Shown: positions 1 through 10,644 of the stretch, piece by piece
How positions within the stretch are numbered: the first letter of the stretch is position 1
Layout of the letters: each line of letters begins with the position of its first letter
The notes under the pieces: model-generated
What the model was told of the DNA's origin: nothing
Database searches by the model: none
The model's input: the letters and a program-made list of their open reading frames with translations, nothing else
Position numbers and translations under genes: made by a program
Assembly: GCF_037975245.1 (NCBI RefSeq)
Contig: NC_092583.1
Location: 10,018,764 to 10,082,763, forward strand
Reading direction: 5' to 3'
Source: Apostichopus japonicus
Lineage: Eukaryota > Echinodermata > Holothuroidea > Aspidochirotida > Stichopodidae
DNA: 64,000 nucleotides

Positions 1-2712
1 GCCAGCCAACTGTAGAGATTGAAAGTGTATCTTCACCTGAGTTTCAACTGCAACAATTTTGTGACCTCAAACCTCAAACGTGACAATTTCGAGAGAACAA
101 AAATAGGGTGAGACCCGGTGAGAGGAGACATGGGAAATCAAAGAAGATGCCTTTTGAAACTTTTTTGGGGGCTCCAGTAGCTTCTTGAAATTTCTATAAA
201 TTATAGCCATGGATGATATTAATCTTATTTTATAATTAAAAAAAATATGAATATCAAAAAAGTGTTAATTCAGTATATAAAAGAAAGGCTCAAAGAAACC
301 TCACCAAATAATCAGTTTAGAAAAGTTGCTTTAGAAAAAAAAAATGTACGCCATTTCTGCGTACTTGAGGAGGAGTAGGAGGGCACGGCCCACTGGTGGA
401 TGGATGGCACTTGTACTTGCACTAAAAATATCAAAGGCTTGGCAATACCCTTGCACCTACTGTTAGATGGGGCATGTTCTTAAGTTTTAAGTCATATTCA
501 AAATTCAATGAATAGCTTTAAACGACAGATTTCATTCACAGCTGTTTTAATATAGGCTATAAGTAAGGAGGCATAAAACTCAGCAAGGAAATTTTTTATG
601 TTCATCCACCCCCCCCCCCTCCCACGCCAAAAATACATTTTGCAGTACACTAGGGAGTTTTGATGCTGATAGTCTGTGGCTATAAGAAACTAAGATTCCT
701 ACCCAAAGTTGTATGACATAAATATTTATGGCATTCATCCAAAACCCCAAAGATTTTGGATTCTGGCAAAGACATAGGATTTCACAACCGGGGCTTGTAT
801 TAACAGATGGCACCGATGGCAAGTTGCCATTGGTGCTCTACAATTTGCCATAATGCCTTTTAAAAATCACCTGTTACCTATGGCGACAACTGCCGTGCCA
901 CATTAGCCACGTTTTCAGTATATGCCCTGATAATGAACGATTTGCGATCATAACAATTGAAAGAAAATGATACGCCGTCCATGTTCTCTGTAATTTCTGA
1001 ACTTGTTTTTCTCTCATAAGCCTTTAGAACCCATTCAAAATTTTGAAGATTGCCTTGGTGTCCTTCCCAAGGCTGATAAATTACCTGGATCGATGGAGCC
1101 GATAGTCACTCTCTCATCGCTAAGTTATTCCGTTTTTCTAAGAAGGCAGTCACTTTCTGACAAAAAGTCACGGAATATAAAGACCAAATTTTTCATCACA
1201 TCGTTATTATGTTGTCCAAGGAAGAGCAGATGCTTTCGTAAGGGCAAATTTTAACAGCTTTACAGGGCAGTCTGCTGTGTGGTATTGCAGCCAGAGCTGA
1301 GGATCTAAGATACTACTACCAACATTACATATCTAAGACCATCTGAGCCTACGATACTGGTCAACAGAGGGATGAGGTTAACACTACCTGGTATTTTGGA
1401 TAATCTATGTGTCCTCCAGACTAACTAGTTTTATCCTTTTTTTATTTATTTATTTTTTATTATTATTATTGTTATTATTATTATTTTTTTATTACTATAA
1501 TTTTTTTTATTATAATTATTTTTATTTTTTATTATTATTATTATTTTTTTTTTCCAACTTTAAAGGGCAATACCCCAAAAAAGTACCAAAAAATACAGCA
1601 AATACAGAACGTTAGACAACAATGAAAACCATAAAGAGCACTATAGCCAAACAAAATTTGATCTATTTTGGATTTTCAACAAAACAAATGGATTTTCATT
1701 TCTAATGAAGAATGGGAGAAAAAAAATGAATGTAATCTATAACCAAAATCTACAAGACCAAGATAAAATCTGGTTACTAAAAACAGACAAAAAGGTTGTA
1801 AAATTCCAATAGGTTAAGGATCAAAGTCAGTTTTTTGGGGTCTTTTATCACAATATTTATTACTATTGTTATGGTTGGATTTTGTTAATTTGTAGTTTTA
1901 TGCAAGCACTGCTGCATTGGGCCAATACTATTTGTAAGTAGTCGTCATATTATCCACAGATTTCTAGGAAGCTTATACGTCTGCGTGAATATTGGACACT
2001 TAAAATCAACATTGATGTCAACTGAATTTCCATCAGCGTTAATAAAGTGTTGGTGTAATATGCGAATATTCGAACGATGGGAGGTTTCCATGAATGTTGT
2101 GATATTAGAAAACAACTCAAAGTTTTTTATTTATTTATTTAATGATAGATGATGCCAATGTCTGTGTGCAGTAGAAAGGGATGCCGCAGGGTCACATGCC
2201 TGGCTAATTTGCATAACATGTGTTACAGCTCTACGTAACAAAACTAGAAACCACACATACGGTATAGGGGCCGATAATCTGTTTTTTCTCATGAATTTGT
2301 TTCTTTTCTTGAAAGGGAGTTTGAAAGGGGAGTCTGAAAAACTGGATTTGGGTATTTACGAATGCCAATACTTAATAAGATCAAGATTATTACAAGCAGA
2401 TTCTTCATCTGAAGCTACAAGATAAGAATGGACGGTTAACACCGGCCGAGATACGCAGAGATCTTGGAAGCTCTTTAATACCAACCTCTAGACACTCTGG
2501 GTGGTGGTATGAGGAGGGGGCGGGGGGGGGGAAAAGGTTTACAAGAGGTGCCCGGTCATCTTGGGAGGTGAACATCAAAAGGTCACTGCGTCACTCTAGA
2601 CACCCGTAGAGCAACAGTGCAGAAGTTAAAATAATAACGATCGAGTGTCCCATTTTAATTAAGCAAAGAACGGCAAGAGGTTTGAGATCAGTTTTCTCAT
2701 CTGTAAACTTAC
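1..2712. other. Non-coding left flank, probably an intron of the MAP3K-like gene
   Basis: Exon C ends with a donor at 2712, so this stretch should be intronic unless the gene ends off-window. It holds an AT-rich low-complexity block (1438-1551), a 13-bp-arm hairpin at 810-836 with one mismatch, and a homopolymer C run near 608. I found no exon in it. Confidence 0.5.
1438..1551. repeat. TTA/TTTA low-complexity tract
   Basis: Almost pure T with periodic A (TTATTATTATT and TTTTTAT runs). The reading frame across it is a hydrophobic string of L, F and Y and is not a gene. Confidence 0.85.
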
Positions 2713-2821
2713 GGAGCCATCTTGGTCAGTGAAGTACATTTCCACATTCTTTTTGGTAAAGGCAGTATGGACAGCTTTTCTCAGTTCCTTGATTTCAACA
2801 GGCGTTGGGACAAGAACCACC
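2713..2821 (-). CDS. Exon C of MAP3K2/3-like gene (PB1 middle)
   Basis: This 109-nt exon has acceptor ttgttttcttag and a consensus donor TCC|gtaagttt. It codes for 36 residues from VVLVPTPVEIKELRKAV to YFTDQDGS. In a PB1 fold this is strand two, the first helix and the strand before the OPCA-like loop. It exits in phase 0. The following exon should carry the QDDLDKA-type end of PB1; I looked for it on the minus strand from 2712 down to 1 and saw no convincing candidate. Confidence 0.65.
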
Positions 2822-5047
2822 CTAAGAAAACAAAAGCATCAATGAACAAGAGATAGACGAGTCACTCCAAGAGATAAAGATGCGATTTATATATTTATGC
2901 ATACAATGAAAAATTTGCATTAGGGTAATAGCTATAAATTTCAAGTGGAAAAGCTTACAGTCTTGTATCAAGTGCAAGACCTTCTCACACATCTTTACAA
3001 CTGGTGTGAAGCCCTGATCATTGGCAACTATTTCACACCCAAAGTGTGCACAATTTAAACAGTCCCTCCCAAGGCACTACAGTGTACCCACATCCACATG
3101 TCACTTAACAGACTACCCTCAGAGTGCAGTTACAAACCTTTACCAAAGCCATTTATAAGTTGCCTCACAGGGTACCCCCCCATTTACACACCTGGGTGAA
3201 GACAGGCAAGGGAGATTAATACTAAAGACTCCTTACCCAAGGAAACAACGTCATGACCTGGCCAGAATTTGAACTCACAACTCCTTAGATCGCAAGTCCA
3301 TTGACTACATGCGGTCGTGACTGATGCCGTATAACTTTCACGCACGTAATTGGATACCCCTCAACCTAAACTAGTAGGTCCATGTGATTACCCACCCAAC
3401 CCCCCCCCTCCCACCCCAATTGCTGGGTCTTGGTTTATAGCAAATCACTAAACCATTCAGTCCTATCTAGACAACCTTGCATCCCAAAATTTTCAATGCT
3501 CTATTCTTCTTTTTTTTTAAACAAATTTGCAAACCTGTTTCTTCGATACAATTTTAATGGAGTTAAATAAATAAAAACAGATAGTGTCTACAGTACAGAT
3601 GTAAACCCTTTTTTTCCCCTTCTACCAGTCAAGTGTGAACAACATCATTAGGGTCAATGGTGGGTGGGCAATAGTGCTAGAATTTTTAAAATTTTGTTAG
3701 TCTAGAAATGTAATCTGCTGGTAACAATTCATGAAAGATTCTTGCGGGGGGGGGGGGGCAAAGACAAACAAGATAAGGACAACAGACATGAAGACAAAAG
3801 AGAAGATAATAATAGATATATATATATAGAGAGAGAGAGATGACCCCAAATTCCAGGATCCATTCAGACAGGACATGCTCTACTTGGTAACAATAACGGT
3901 CAAGGGGTCAATCACTGAGGGTCAAAAGAGGCAGTAAAACACCCACCCCTCAGCCACTGACCAAAGGTGGAATAAAATTTTGGCACCGGATCAAAACTGC
4001 ACTAAGTGTAACCAAGTATGACGCTCTACTTAAAACTTGGATTTCGCAAATTTCCGATCCTAGAAACCAAAAGTGGACAGAAATCGATGGAAAATATCCG
4101 CTCGAAAAATACAAAGTAGACACTTTGGTTGGTAGAATGAGAAGGATGGGCAGTGACCTGTGAAGCCGGGTCACAGAGGGTGCACAGTGTTAAAAGGTTA
4201 ACAGGACATTCTAGGCGCGGTAGAATGAGGGTGCTAAGGTTGTGGCGAGACAGGTAAGCGAGGAGCGAAGTAAATCTATCTTTTGTCAATTTACATACAC
4301 ACGCACACACATGAAGAAACATATGTCTATATGCATGCACCTGGTACTTGACCCCCCCCCCCCCAAAATATTTCACTAATCCAGATGAACCCACCTTTTT
4401 TCATCTTGAAATTCAAACTTGACTCTGACTGTTCTTCTGTACTGTAGGGCAAAGAAAAGACGAAGAACAAGGTCAACACAACTAAAGAAAGTAAAAAGAT
4501 GGAGGAACCTGCAACAACAACTACAACAGCAGCAAAAAAGATATAAGAAATTTACTCTCATCATTGTTATAATGCTTTCCCCAAACCTTACCTGGTTTGT
4601 GAATTAACGAGCGACATACTCACCTCATATAACCTATGCATTACCGTATTCACCTCGCTCTAGCATCTGGCAATTGTCTGTATGTGAGTGTGGCCATCTC
4701 CCTTCCGTAATTGCCGTCCTGCACGTTTGAACTGCTTTTTGTCAATTAAACGTTTCATTTTTCGTGATTTTCGTACGTTTTTTGGTTGCCTCGTTAACTC
4801 ACATACAGACAATTGCCAGATGCTAGAGCGAGGTTAATACGGTAATGCATAGGTTATATGAGGTGAGGGAGTACGTGCTGTGAATTAACAATATTATAAT
4901 ACTTTTAAAATGTTACATTTCATCTTAGAAATTTAAAAAGGATTACATTTCCAACCTCTTTATCATCATCTCCCAGGAGTCCTATCATTTGATCCGCGAT
5001 ATCTTGAAGGGCGGCCTCCTTTTGGTCTTCTATCTTTTTCTTGTCAG
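2713..5047 (-). CDS. Partial gene: PB1-domain protein, MAP3K2/MAP3K3 (MEKK2/3)-like, N-terminal part
   Basis: Three exons join in frame (5047-4956, 4441-4395, 2821-2713) and give 81 residues. Seen: a charged helix (D-K-K-K-I-E then E-A-A-L-Q-D-I-A-D-Q-M), an acidic DDDKE linker, then strand one of a PB1 domain (VRVKFEFQDEKR), an ELRKAVHTAF helix and YFTDQDGS. The basic lysine of PB1 strand one (VKF) is present; TDQDGS loosely recalls an OPCA acidic loop. Known: MEKK2 and MEKK3 begin with a short helix followed by V-R-[VI]-K-F-E-x-x-x-E-[KR]-R, and their PB1 pairs with that of MEK5 upstream of ERK5. Inferred: this is the N-terminus of a cytoplasmic MAP3K. The first coding exon (ending in phase 1), the end of PB1 and the kinase domain are not found; later exons must lie left of the window. 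Other PB1 proteins (NBR1, TFG, p62, aPKC) match less well. No kinase motif is visible to prove the call. Confidence 0.62.
4055..4275. repeat. Foldback repeat family, copy in intron between exons B and C
   Basis: It shares the internal segment around ctagaaaccaaaagtgg, then gtgcacagtgttaaaaggtt, and the terminal gacaggtaagcgaggagcg with a copy at 20428-20687 and partial copies elsewhere. The left arm of the palindrome is missing here. It lies about 120 bases from exon B. The polymerase source is unknown. Confidence 0.6.
4395..4441 (-). CDS. Exon B of MAP3K2/3-like gene (PB1 strand one)
   Basis: This 47-nt micro-exon has acceptor tttgccctacag and donor AAAAAAG|gtgggt. It is read TAC AGA AGA ACA GTC and codes for YRRTVRVKFEFQDEK plus two bases of an arginine codon completed by exon C (AG|G). 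VRVKFEF is the first PB1 beta strand with its conserved lysine. Phase 0 entry matches exon A and phase 2 exit matches exon C, which is the main support for the exon being real. Confidence 0.65.
4609..4878. mobile_element. Foldback MITE with 11-bp target duplication
   Basis: Arms of about 72 bp (near 4619-4689 and 4799-4868) are almost perfect inverse copies around a 110-bp centre. The element is flanked on both sides by the same 11 bases, TGTGAATTAAC (4598-4608 and 4879-4889). Long TIRs with 8-11 bp duplications are known for Mutator-like elements, so that superfamily is a reasonable guess. It carries no transposase. It sits in the intron between exons A and B, ending 78 bases from exon A. 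Confidence 0.75.
4956..5047 (-). CDS. Exon A of MAP3K2/3-like gene (helical N-terminus)
   Basis: This 92-nt exon has acceptor ctctccag at its 5' side and donor GAG|gttgga at its 3' side, which is a weak donor. It starts in phase 1 (two bases complete a codon) and ends in phase 0, coding for 30 residues from DKKKIEDQKE to GDDDKE. It is codon-clean and rich in K, E, D and Q, and the EAALQDIADQMIGLL stretch resembles the start helix of MEKK2/3. It has no start codon at its beginning, so an upstream exon must supply the initiator. An internal ATG at residue 20 of the exon exists, but starting there would waste the apparently coding helix before it. Confidence 0.6.
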
Positions 5048-5169
5048 CTGGAGAGAGGGTGGATAAAAAAAATACAACCAAATTTTAGGTTTACATAATT
5101 TTATATTTAATACATGAAACTGTTCTAAACCTTACAGTATCGGGAGTGCACGTAGCTTCATGATCTTTC

Positions 5170-5520
5170 ATCAAAGAAGATTGTTAACTGTCTGTCTTTG
5201 GCTGTATGGGATTTCCTAAAAAATCCTATTGTTATTGTGTTATATTTATATAAATTCATAAATCAGGGATGAGCCTGTGTTAATAAAAAATTACAGAACT
5301 TTGCAAAAATTGCGGAATAGGCTCCAGTTTGCGTATGCTACAGTGTGTTAGGATAATAATTTTTGTCCCAGAGGAAGAAAAGAAATCACGGATATTCCGC
5401 GAATTCGCGAAAAAGCTCATGCATGATAAATGGAGTCTGAAATATGTCCCAAGAACGTCTGTTTGTTTGGCAGGATGCAAATACGAAACCTTCGACAGTT
5501 TTTACACTAGTGACTTGCAC
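5170..5520. repeat. Dispersed repeat, copy 1 (interrupted)
   Basis: It shares ctttggctgtatggga and gtctgtttgtttggca with the segment at 11430-11600, in the same orientation. The 160-bp element at 5264-5423 splits it. No coding function is apparent. Confidence 0.5.
5264..5423. mobile_element. Small hAT-like element inserted in a dispersed repeat
   Basis: It begins cagggatgagc and ends gctcatgca, approximately inverted. It is flanked by tcataaat and tgataaat (7 of 8 match). A related repeat at about 11430-11600 has the flanking sequence joined without this segment, an apparent empty site. The ends are imperfect, so boundaries may be off by a few bases. Confidence 0.5.
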
Positions 5521-5523
5521 CGT

Positions 5524-7852
5524 CAGAATGTAAAGCAACGTTTTTGTGTTGTTGAAATGCATAAATATCCCAATGCTACCACTACAAAGTTAAATCCTAT
5601 ATAACAAATGAAAGGTTGTTATGTCATGTCATTTACAAGTAGTGAAGCAAACATCAAAATTCTTTGAAAATTTGCTTCAAACGTGTTTTATTCGGTACTA
5701 CTGTGAAAATTGTCCGGCTGACGAAATGTCGAGGATTGAAGCAAATTCACTCGATTTCACTCCGACGCAAAATGCTACTTTGAGGAAATGCTTGTGCTTG
5801 TTACCATGGCAATATATCCTACACAGAGCTAGCAGTTAAACCATTTGATAGAAACGAACAATTAAACTGCAGGGTTAACTTTAGCTCGTCTACTGACTAA
5901 ACCAGAGGGTAATAACAAATAATGAAAGAGAAGCCTTTAAATTTAAAGCCTTGTTCTTCAAATTTTAGAGGAGGCAAGAGGGACCTGATGCTGATATCAC
6001 AAGGGGGGGGGGGGATCAATTTCATAGTGTGAATGCCCACATACTCAGGATCAGGAGGAGGATCCCACTGACTCCACAAGGGTGGTGTAGTATAAAAGCT
6101 CTGACCCGACCCGAGAAATCTGGTTACTTGCCCTTCTCACCTCTTCACGCCCACAGCCCAGAAAAGGCAAACTTATTTGTATATGATCATCGTGACATTT
6201 TTGTTCTCTTCTACCTTTCAACGACCAACCCCGCCCCCCACCCCCCTCCCCATCCCCCCTCCACTCTCACTCATTTGCTCGATCATGATAACACTGTCCA
6301 GGGTCAGCTTTTCTCTACCTCCCCGAGAGAACACAAGATCCTAATCCCTCCCTGGATTTTGAGTTATTCATCAAATGTGAACAAGGCTTGAAAAGAGGAA
6401 ACTAGTCACAAAGCTTCCCACAACTTTGAGTGAAGGAAATGAAAAATCTGAAATAAATATCCTTAGCAGATACAAACTGTATATATACATATATGTACTG
6501 TGTCTGACTCTTGTAGAGTAACTTTTAACTGATTCATTAAATTTCTACATCATACTACTGTATGGGGCACCGATCCAGGTGGTGGGGTATGGGAAGGTGT
6601 ACCCCTCTGATTTGAGTGTCAGTCCATGTTCTGCAGTCGAGATGGCTCGCACCTCAAAACCAGCCATAGGATTACGGCACAATATATCGTGACATGTGCT
6701 TAATCCTGGAATCCCACAAATATTAACTATCTAATCCCGATTACTGTACAATAATGTCACTATCCTTGCCACTTCGTGTTACATTAAAACATGCACATCA
6801 CCCCTCCCTTCCCCCTCCCTGTCCCCTTCCCACCTCACTGGTAACAGCTCATGTTTATTTACAGTACCCGATCCTACTGATCTGATACACTATGCACCTG
6901 GAAAGAAATTTCTCTTAGCTACAGTACTTAACAAAGGAGGTTTTCGTACATTAATCATTTCCCACTTTGGATTTAATTAATAACCTTCTTGGGATCTGAT
7001 AACCGGCAATTTTTAAACGCGGCAACAAATTAACCGGGTTAATAACATTGTGAATAACTTGTCCACAAGGGAGTTGAAGATAAAGTCAACATCCATCCTA
7101 ATGTAACAGTTTTAGATATATCTCGTTTGACCAATGGCTTCCTGTGTTGTCAACACTACTTCTCTGCTTAGCTAATCAGGCTTCAATCATTCACACAGCA
7201 GCTTGTTTACAGGTAATTTCGTACAGCAATTATACACTACAGAGTTACAACATCGGAAGACACTCAAATTAACGTGTTAAAAGGTCCCGTAATATATTCT
7301 GCCGAGACGATCAACGCACAAGCTGCTGTCTGTTTTCAAAATCAGCTGTGCACATATTTTCATCAGAAGGTGATTTGTTTAATAATGCTGTGTTATTGGG
7401 AGAGCTTAATGATTTAACGGTTGGGACAGGAGTTTTACTTGGGGGCTGCTGCATGGGGTTTACATTATTAATGGTCCACCAAAGGGGGTGGAGGGGGGGG
7501 AGAGAATCTTAAGACTTTTAAAATACTGAGGTTTAGTTCCAAACAAGTGTGTGAAAACAGTGAAATTACTCAATGCTTTGTGAATGCAATGCATTGTTAA
7601 TATCAGTGTAACGATTAACAAAAAATTAAATATTCAACTTATTAACATAGAATTGTAGTATTGGCTATTTGCAGTGAGGACTGTGAGGGCTTACTTCATC
7701 TTTGCCCCTGTATGTCAGTACTCATGGTTAGAATCATGAGGTAGACCCAATAACGGGGCACACTCCCAATTTAAAGACCAACACAAAGGTAACACTGATT
7801 TTCGTTTCGTTTCGTTTATTCCAGTATAAATTGCATAAAATACAGTTTATAA
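5524..7852. other. Non-coding stretch, no gene seen
   Basis: It contains pyrimidine- and C-rich patches (6230-6270, 6800-6830), a G run at 6003-6013 and short AT runs. The small open frames here have no conserved motif and no consistent splice sites. Confidence 0.5.
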
Positions 7853-8548
7853 TAGGGATGCACCGGATCCAAATTTTTGGATCCGGCAGGAATCGGATTT
7901 TGCCGGATAGTACATGAAATCCGGCCGGATAAAATCCGGCCGGAACCGGATTTTTTCATTACACAAAAGAAAATCATTAATAAGAAGTAGAAGTATGAAA
8001 CAAGGAGCAAATCTTAGGTGAGGTATACGCATATTATAAAGAAGGTGAATTTAAGACCCCATTTATGATTAAATATGACTTGAAGTGGTGGTGTAATCTA
8101 CATTCTTTAATAAAATAACTACAATATAATTGTTGACAAGCTTGATACAGTATGTAAATTTGTTTGCTGGAAAAATACTGCATACTACCTATGAAGTTTG
8201 TTTTAAAACGGGAAAATGATTTCACTGCAAACTGTATTTGTTGTATATTCTGTAGCTTCATATTATTACAGTAGTTGTATTATTTTATTTTGGTTGATCT
8301 TTAGAAACAGTGGGTCAGACCATTGAGAAAATTAAATTAAACATGTTAAACTTAATTTTTCCTTACTTTGAATGTTTTTATTAATTTTTTATAATAGTTT
8401 TACATTGATTTAAGTTAATACCAACACCTTTTTAAGGAATAATTCAGGCCAGATTTTGAAAAAGATCCGGCCCGATTTTGAAAAATATCCGGCCGGAACC
8501 GGATAATTTCTCACTATCCGGCCGGACCGGATATCCGGTGCATCCCTA
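7853..8548. mobile_element. hAT-like nonautonomous element with CCGG-rich ends
   Basis: Both ends read TAGGGATGCACCGGAT inward. The flanks carry an exact 8-bp duplication GTTTATAA (7845-7852 and 8549-8556). The subterminal regions are built from repeats of CCGGCCGGA and ATCCGG. Length 696 bp with no transposase. The 8-bp duplication and TAGGG ends are typical of hAT. A diverged relative lies at 29873-30309. Confidence 0.9.
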
Positions 8549-8556
8549 GTTTATAA

Positions 8557-10285
8557 ATAGGAAAATGGTGAGTATAATAAATAAAATAAATAAAATGTTA
8601 TGTGCATTCATAAAATGTATAAAAGTTAGGAAACAGTAACCCAATTATTTCATTAACTGAGTAAGTCTTGGTAACTATGTGCTTGCAAACTTTCAACTGA
8701 ATACTTGGTCAGTATTCAAGAAAGAACTGTCAAACCAAATAATGGAAAAGTATGCAATCAACTAAGGAATTGTTAACAGACTATTAAACAGAAACACTTG
8801 GTAAAGAATGCACCAAACTAAAGAAACGTGCAAGTGATACTTGGTAGTTATGCGCTGAAGCTCTGTTTAAATACGGAATACCTTGTATTAAAGTATGCAC
8901 TACAGAGTTGTCAATGGAATTCTTGGTAAGTATGTACCAAAGAACATCTTGATAGTTTGTACAGTATATCACTGTGATTTTAACCACTTGTTCTCTCTGC
9001 TTTTAGTGCAATCAAATTCCACATACCAATATGCTCCATTAATCTATGACAGACTATTGTCACACACTGTGCTATTGACATTCAATCAATCATACTGTCA
9101 TTCACACAGTAAAACTAGATATCAAAATCTCTCCTTTGTTTACTCATTTTAAGACATCTTGATCAAAGTTTACAATTCAATCCCGGCTTCAATGTTAGGG
9201 GCCCTGGTGTGTGCGACACAGTATAACCACAGAGCCAAATGTACTATTATATAAGTGCTGAACAATGGTACACGTTGTATGACCCGAATTCAATCTCTCA
9301 GAACAGGCATATAATCTATCCGATATCATATAGCAAAAATACAAGCTTCAAAACTGGTCAACTTGGACAGCAGTTTTGGCCACAATGGAACTGTACCTTT
9401 TTGTCAATTAATACCACACAAAACTCAGAGCTTTCAACACTGCTGTAAACACAAAATTTGAATACTAAAAATGATTCCGGCAGTTTAACATCCCAAACGG
9501 TGATCCCTTTTGCGTTACAGAACCTGGGAGCCCATGTAATGAGCTGGGTTTGGATGTATTCCATGTCAGCTAAGATATATTATGTGTTGGAGATGCATTT
9601 ACAAAAAAAAATTTTTCCAATTAGAAGCTTGTGTAACTTTAAGGGATTTTTTTGACCACATCACCGTCATTCGCATACAAAAATTAATGAGTTGTCTTTT
9701 AATTTGATTTTTTTTCAAATCACTTCCTCTTTGTCCATATTTTTGCTAATATTAAACATGGTAATGAATTGCATTGAATAGAACTCCTTAATATCATCAC
9801 ACAATAAGTAACGATACACAGCCACATTAGATGTATTATAATATTATTATACTATTATTATAGTATTAGAATGTCAGTTTAAAAGGCCAAAGAAAAAACA
9901 ATTTCCCACTTAACAATATATATTCATTTTTACAGACGTTGGTTGAATGAAAACATATTGTCCTACAATCCCATCTTGATTGCTTCCTCCTTTGCAAAGA
10001 TAAACACTTATTTCAATCAGTTTTTATTTATTTATTTTTGGTTTTTTTGTTTTGTTATGAAGAGAACAATGGGCAATTATCTGTCATCTTACAGAGACCC
10101 TAAAATCAAATTGTTTTCAGTTTTTTTTTTTTAATTTAAGTTTCTTTTATGAATTTTTTTCTTGGCTCAATGAAATTGGACAAATTCCCAGTGATATTTA
10201 GTATTTTTTTTTTCTGTTCTGATAGAGTGACTAGATGGTACCTATCTCGCAGCACAGCACAACATATAACAGCTTGGTTACAATG
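8557..10285. other. Non-coding stretch with a weak periodic motif
   Basis: Variants of CTTGGTAANTATG recur at about 8668, 8703, 8790, 8840 and 8922, a degenerate tandem pattern. The rest is AT-rich without a recognisable exon. Confidence 0.4.
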
Positions 10286-10289
10286 TTAA

Positions 10290-10640
10290 AGGCATTGAAG
10301 ACTCGCCCCAAACCGTGTGCGGCCAACTGAAAAAGTTAGCTTTCTGTTGCTTGCAAGTGACCTTTTGTTCGTGTCGCTACAAAATGCAGACAGTAATAAA
10401 ACGTGATACCTTTATTGTTATCTTTAACTGGATGTCCATCGCTGTATCATTTGTATAATGTGCTGTGGGTATTGTCCGCGTGTACTGACTGTACACTAGT
10501 GTCTAATTACGGACGTTAGCAAGCTGTGTGTGTATTTTCTGGAATCGATGGTGGTGTTTAACACTTCTGTTACACCTCATTCGAAACTAGGTCAAATTAC
10601 CGGCATTAGAAGTTTCTTTTTGAACGTGTCTTCACACCCT
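10290..10640. mobile_element. TTAA-site DNA element (MITE)
   Basis: TTAA flanks both sides (10286-10289 and 10641-10644). Ends read AGGCATTGAAGACTCG and, on the other strand, AGGGTGTGAAGACACG, a TIR with 4 mismatches in 16. TTAA targets are used by piggyBac and Kolobok families; which one applies is uncertain. An inverted, end-truncated relative is at 55339-55660. Confidence 0.65.
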
Positions 10641-10644
10641 TTAA

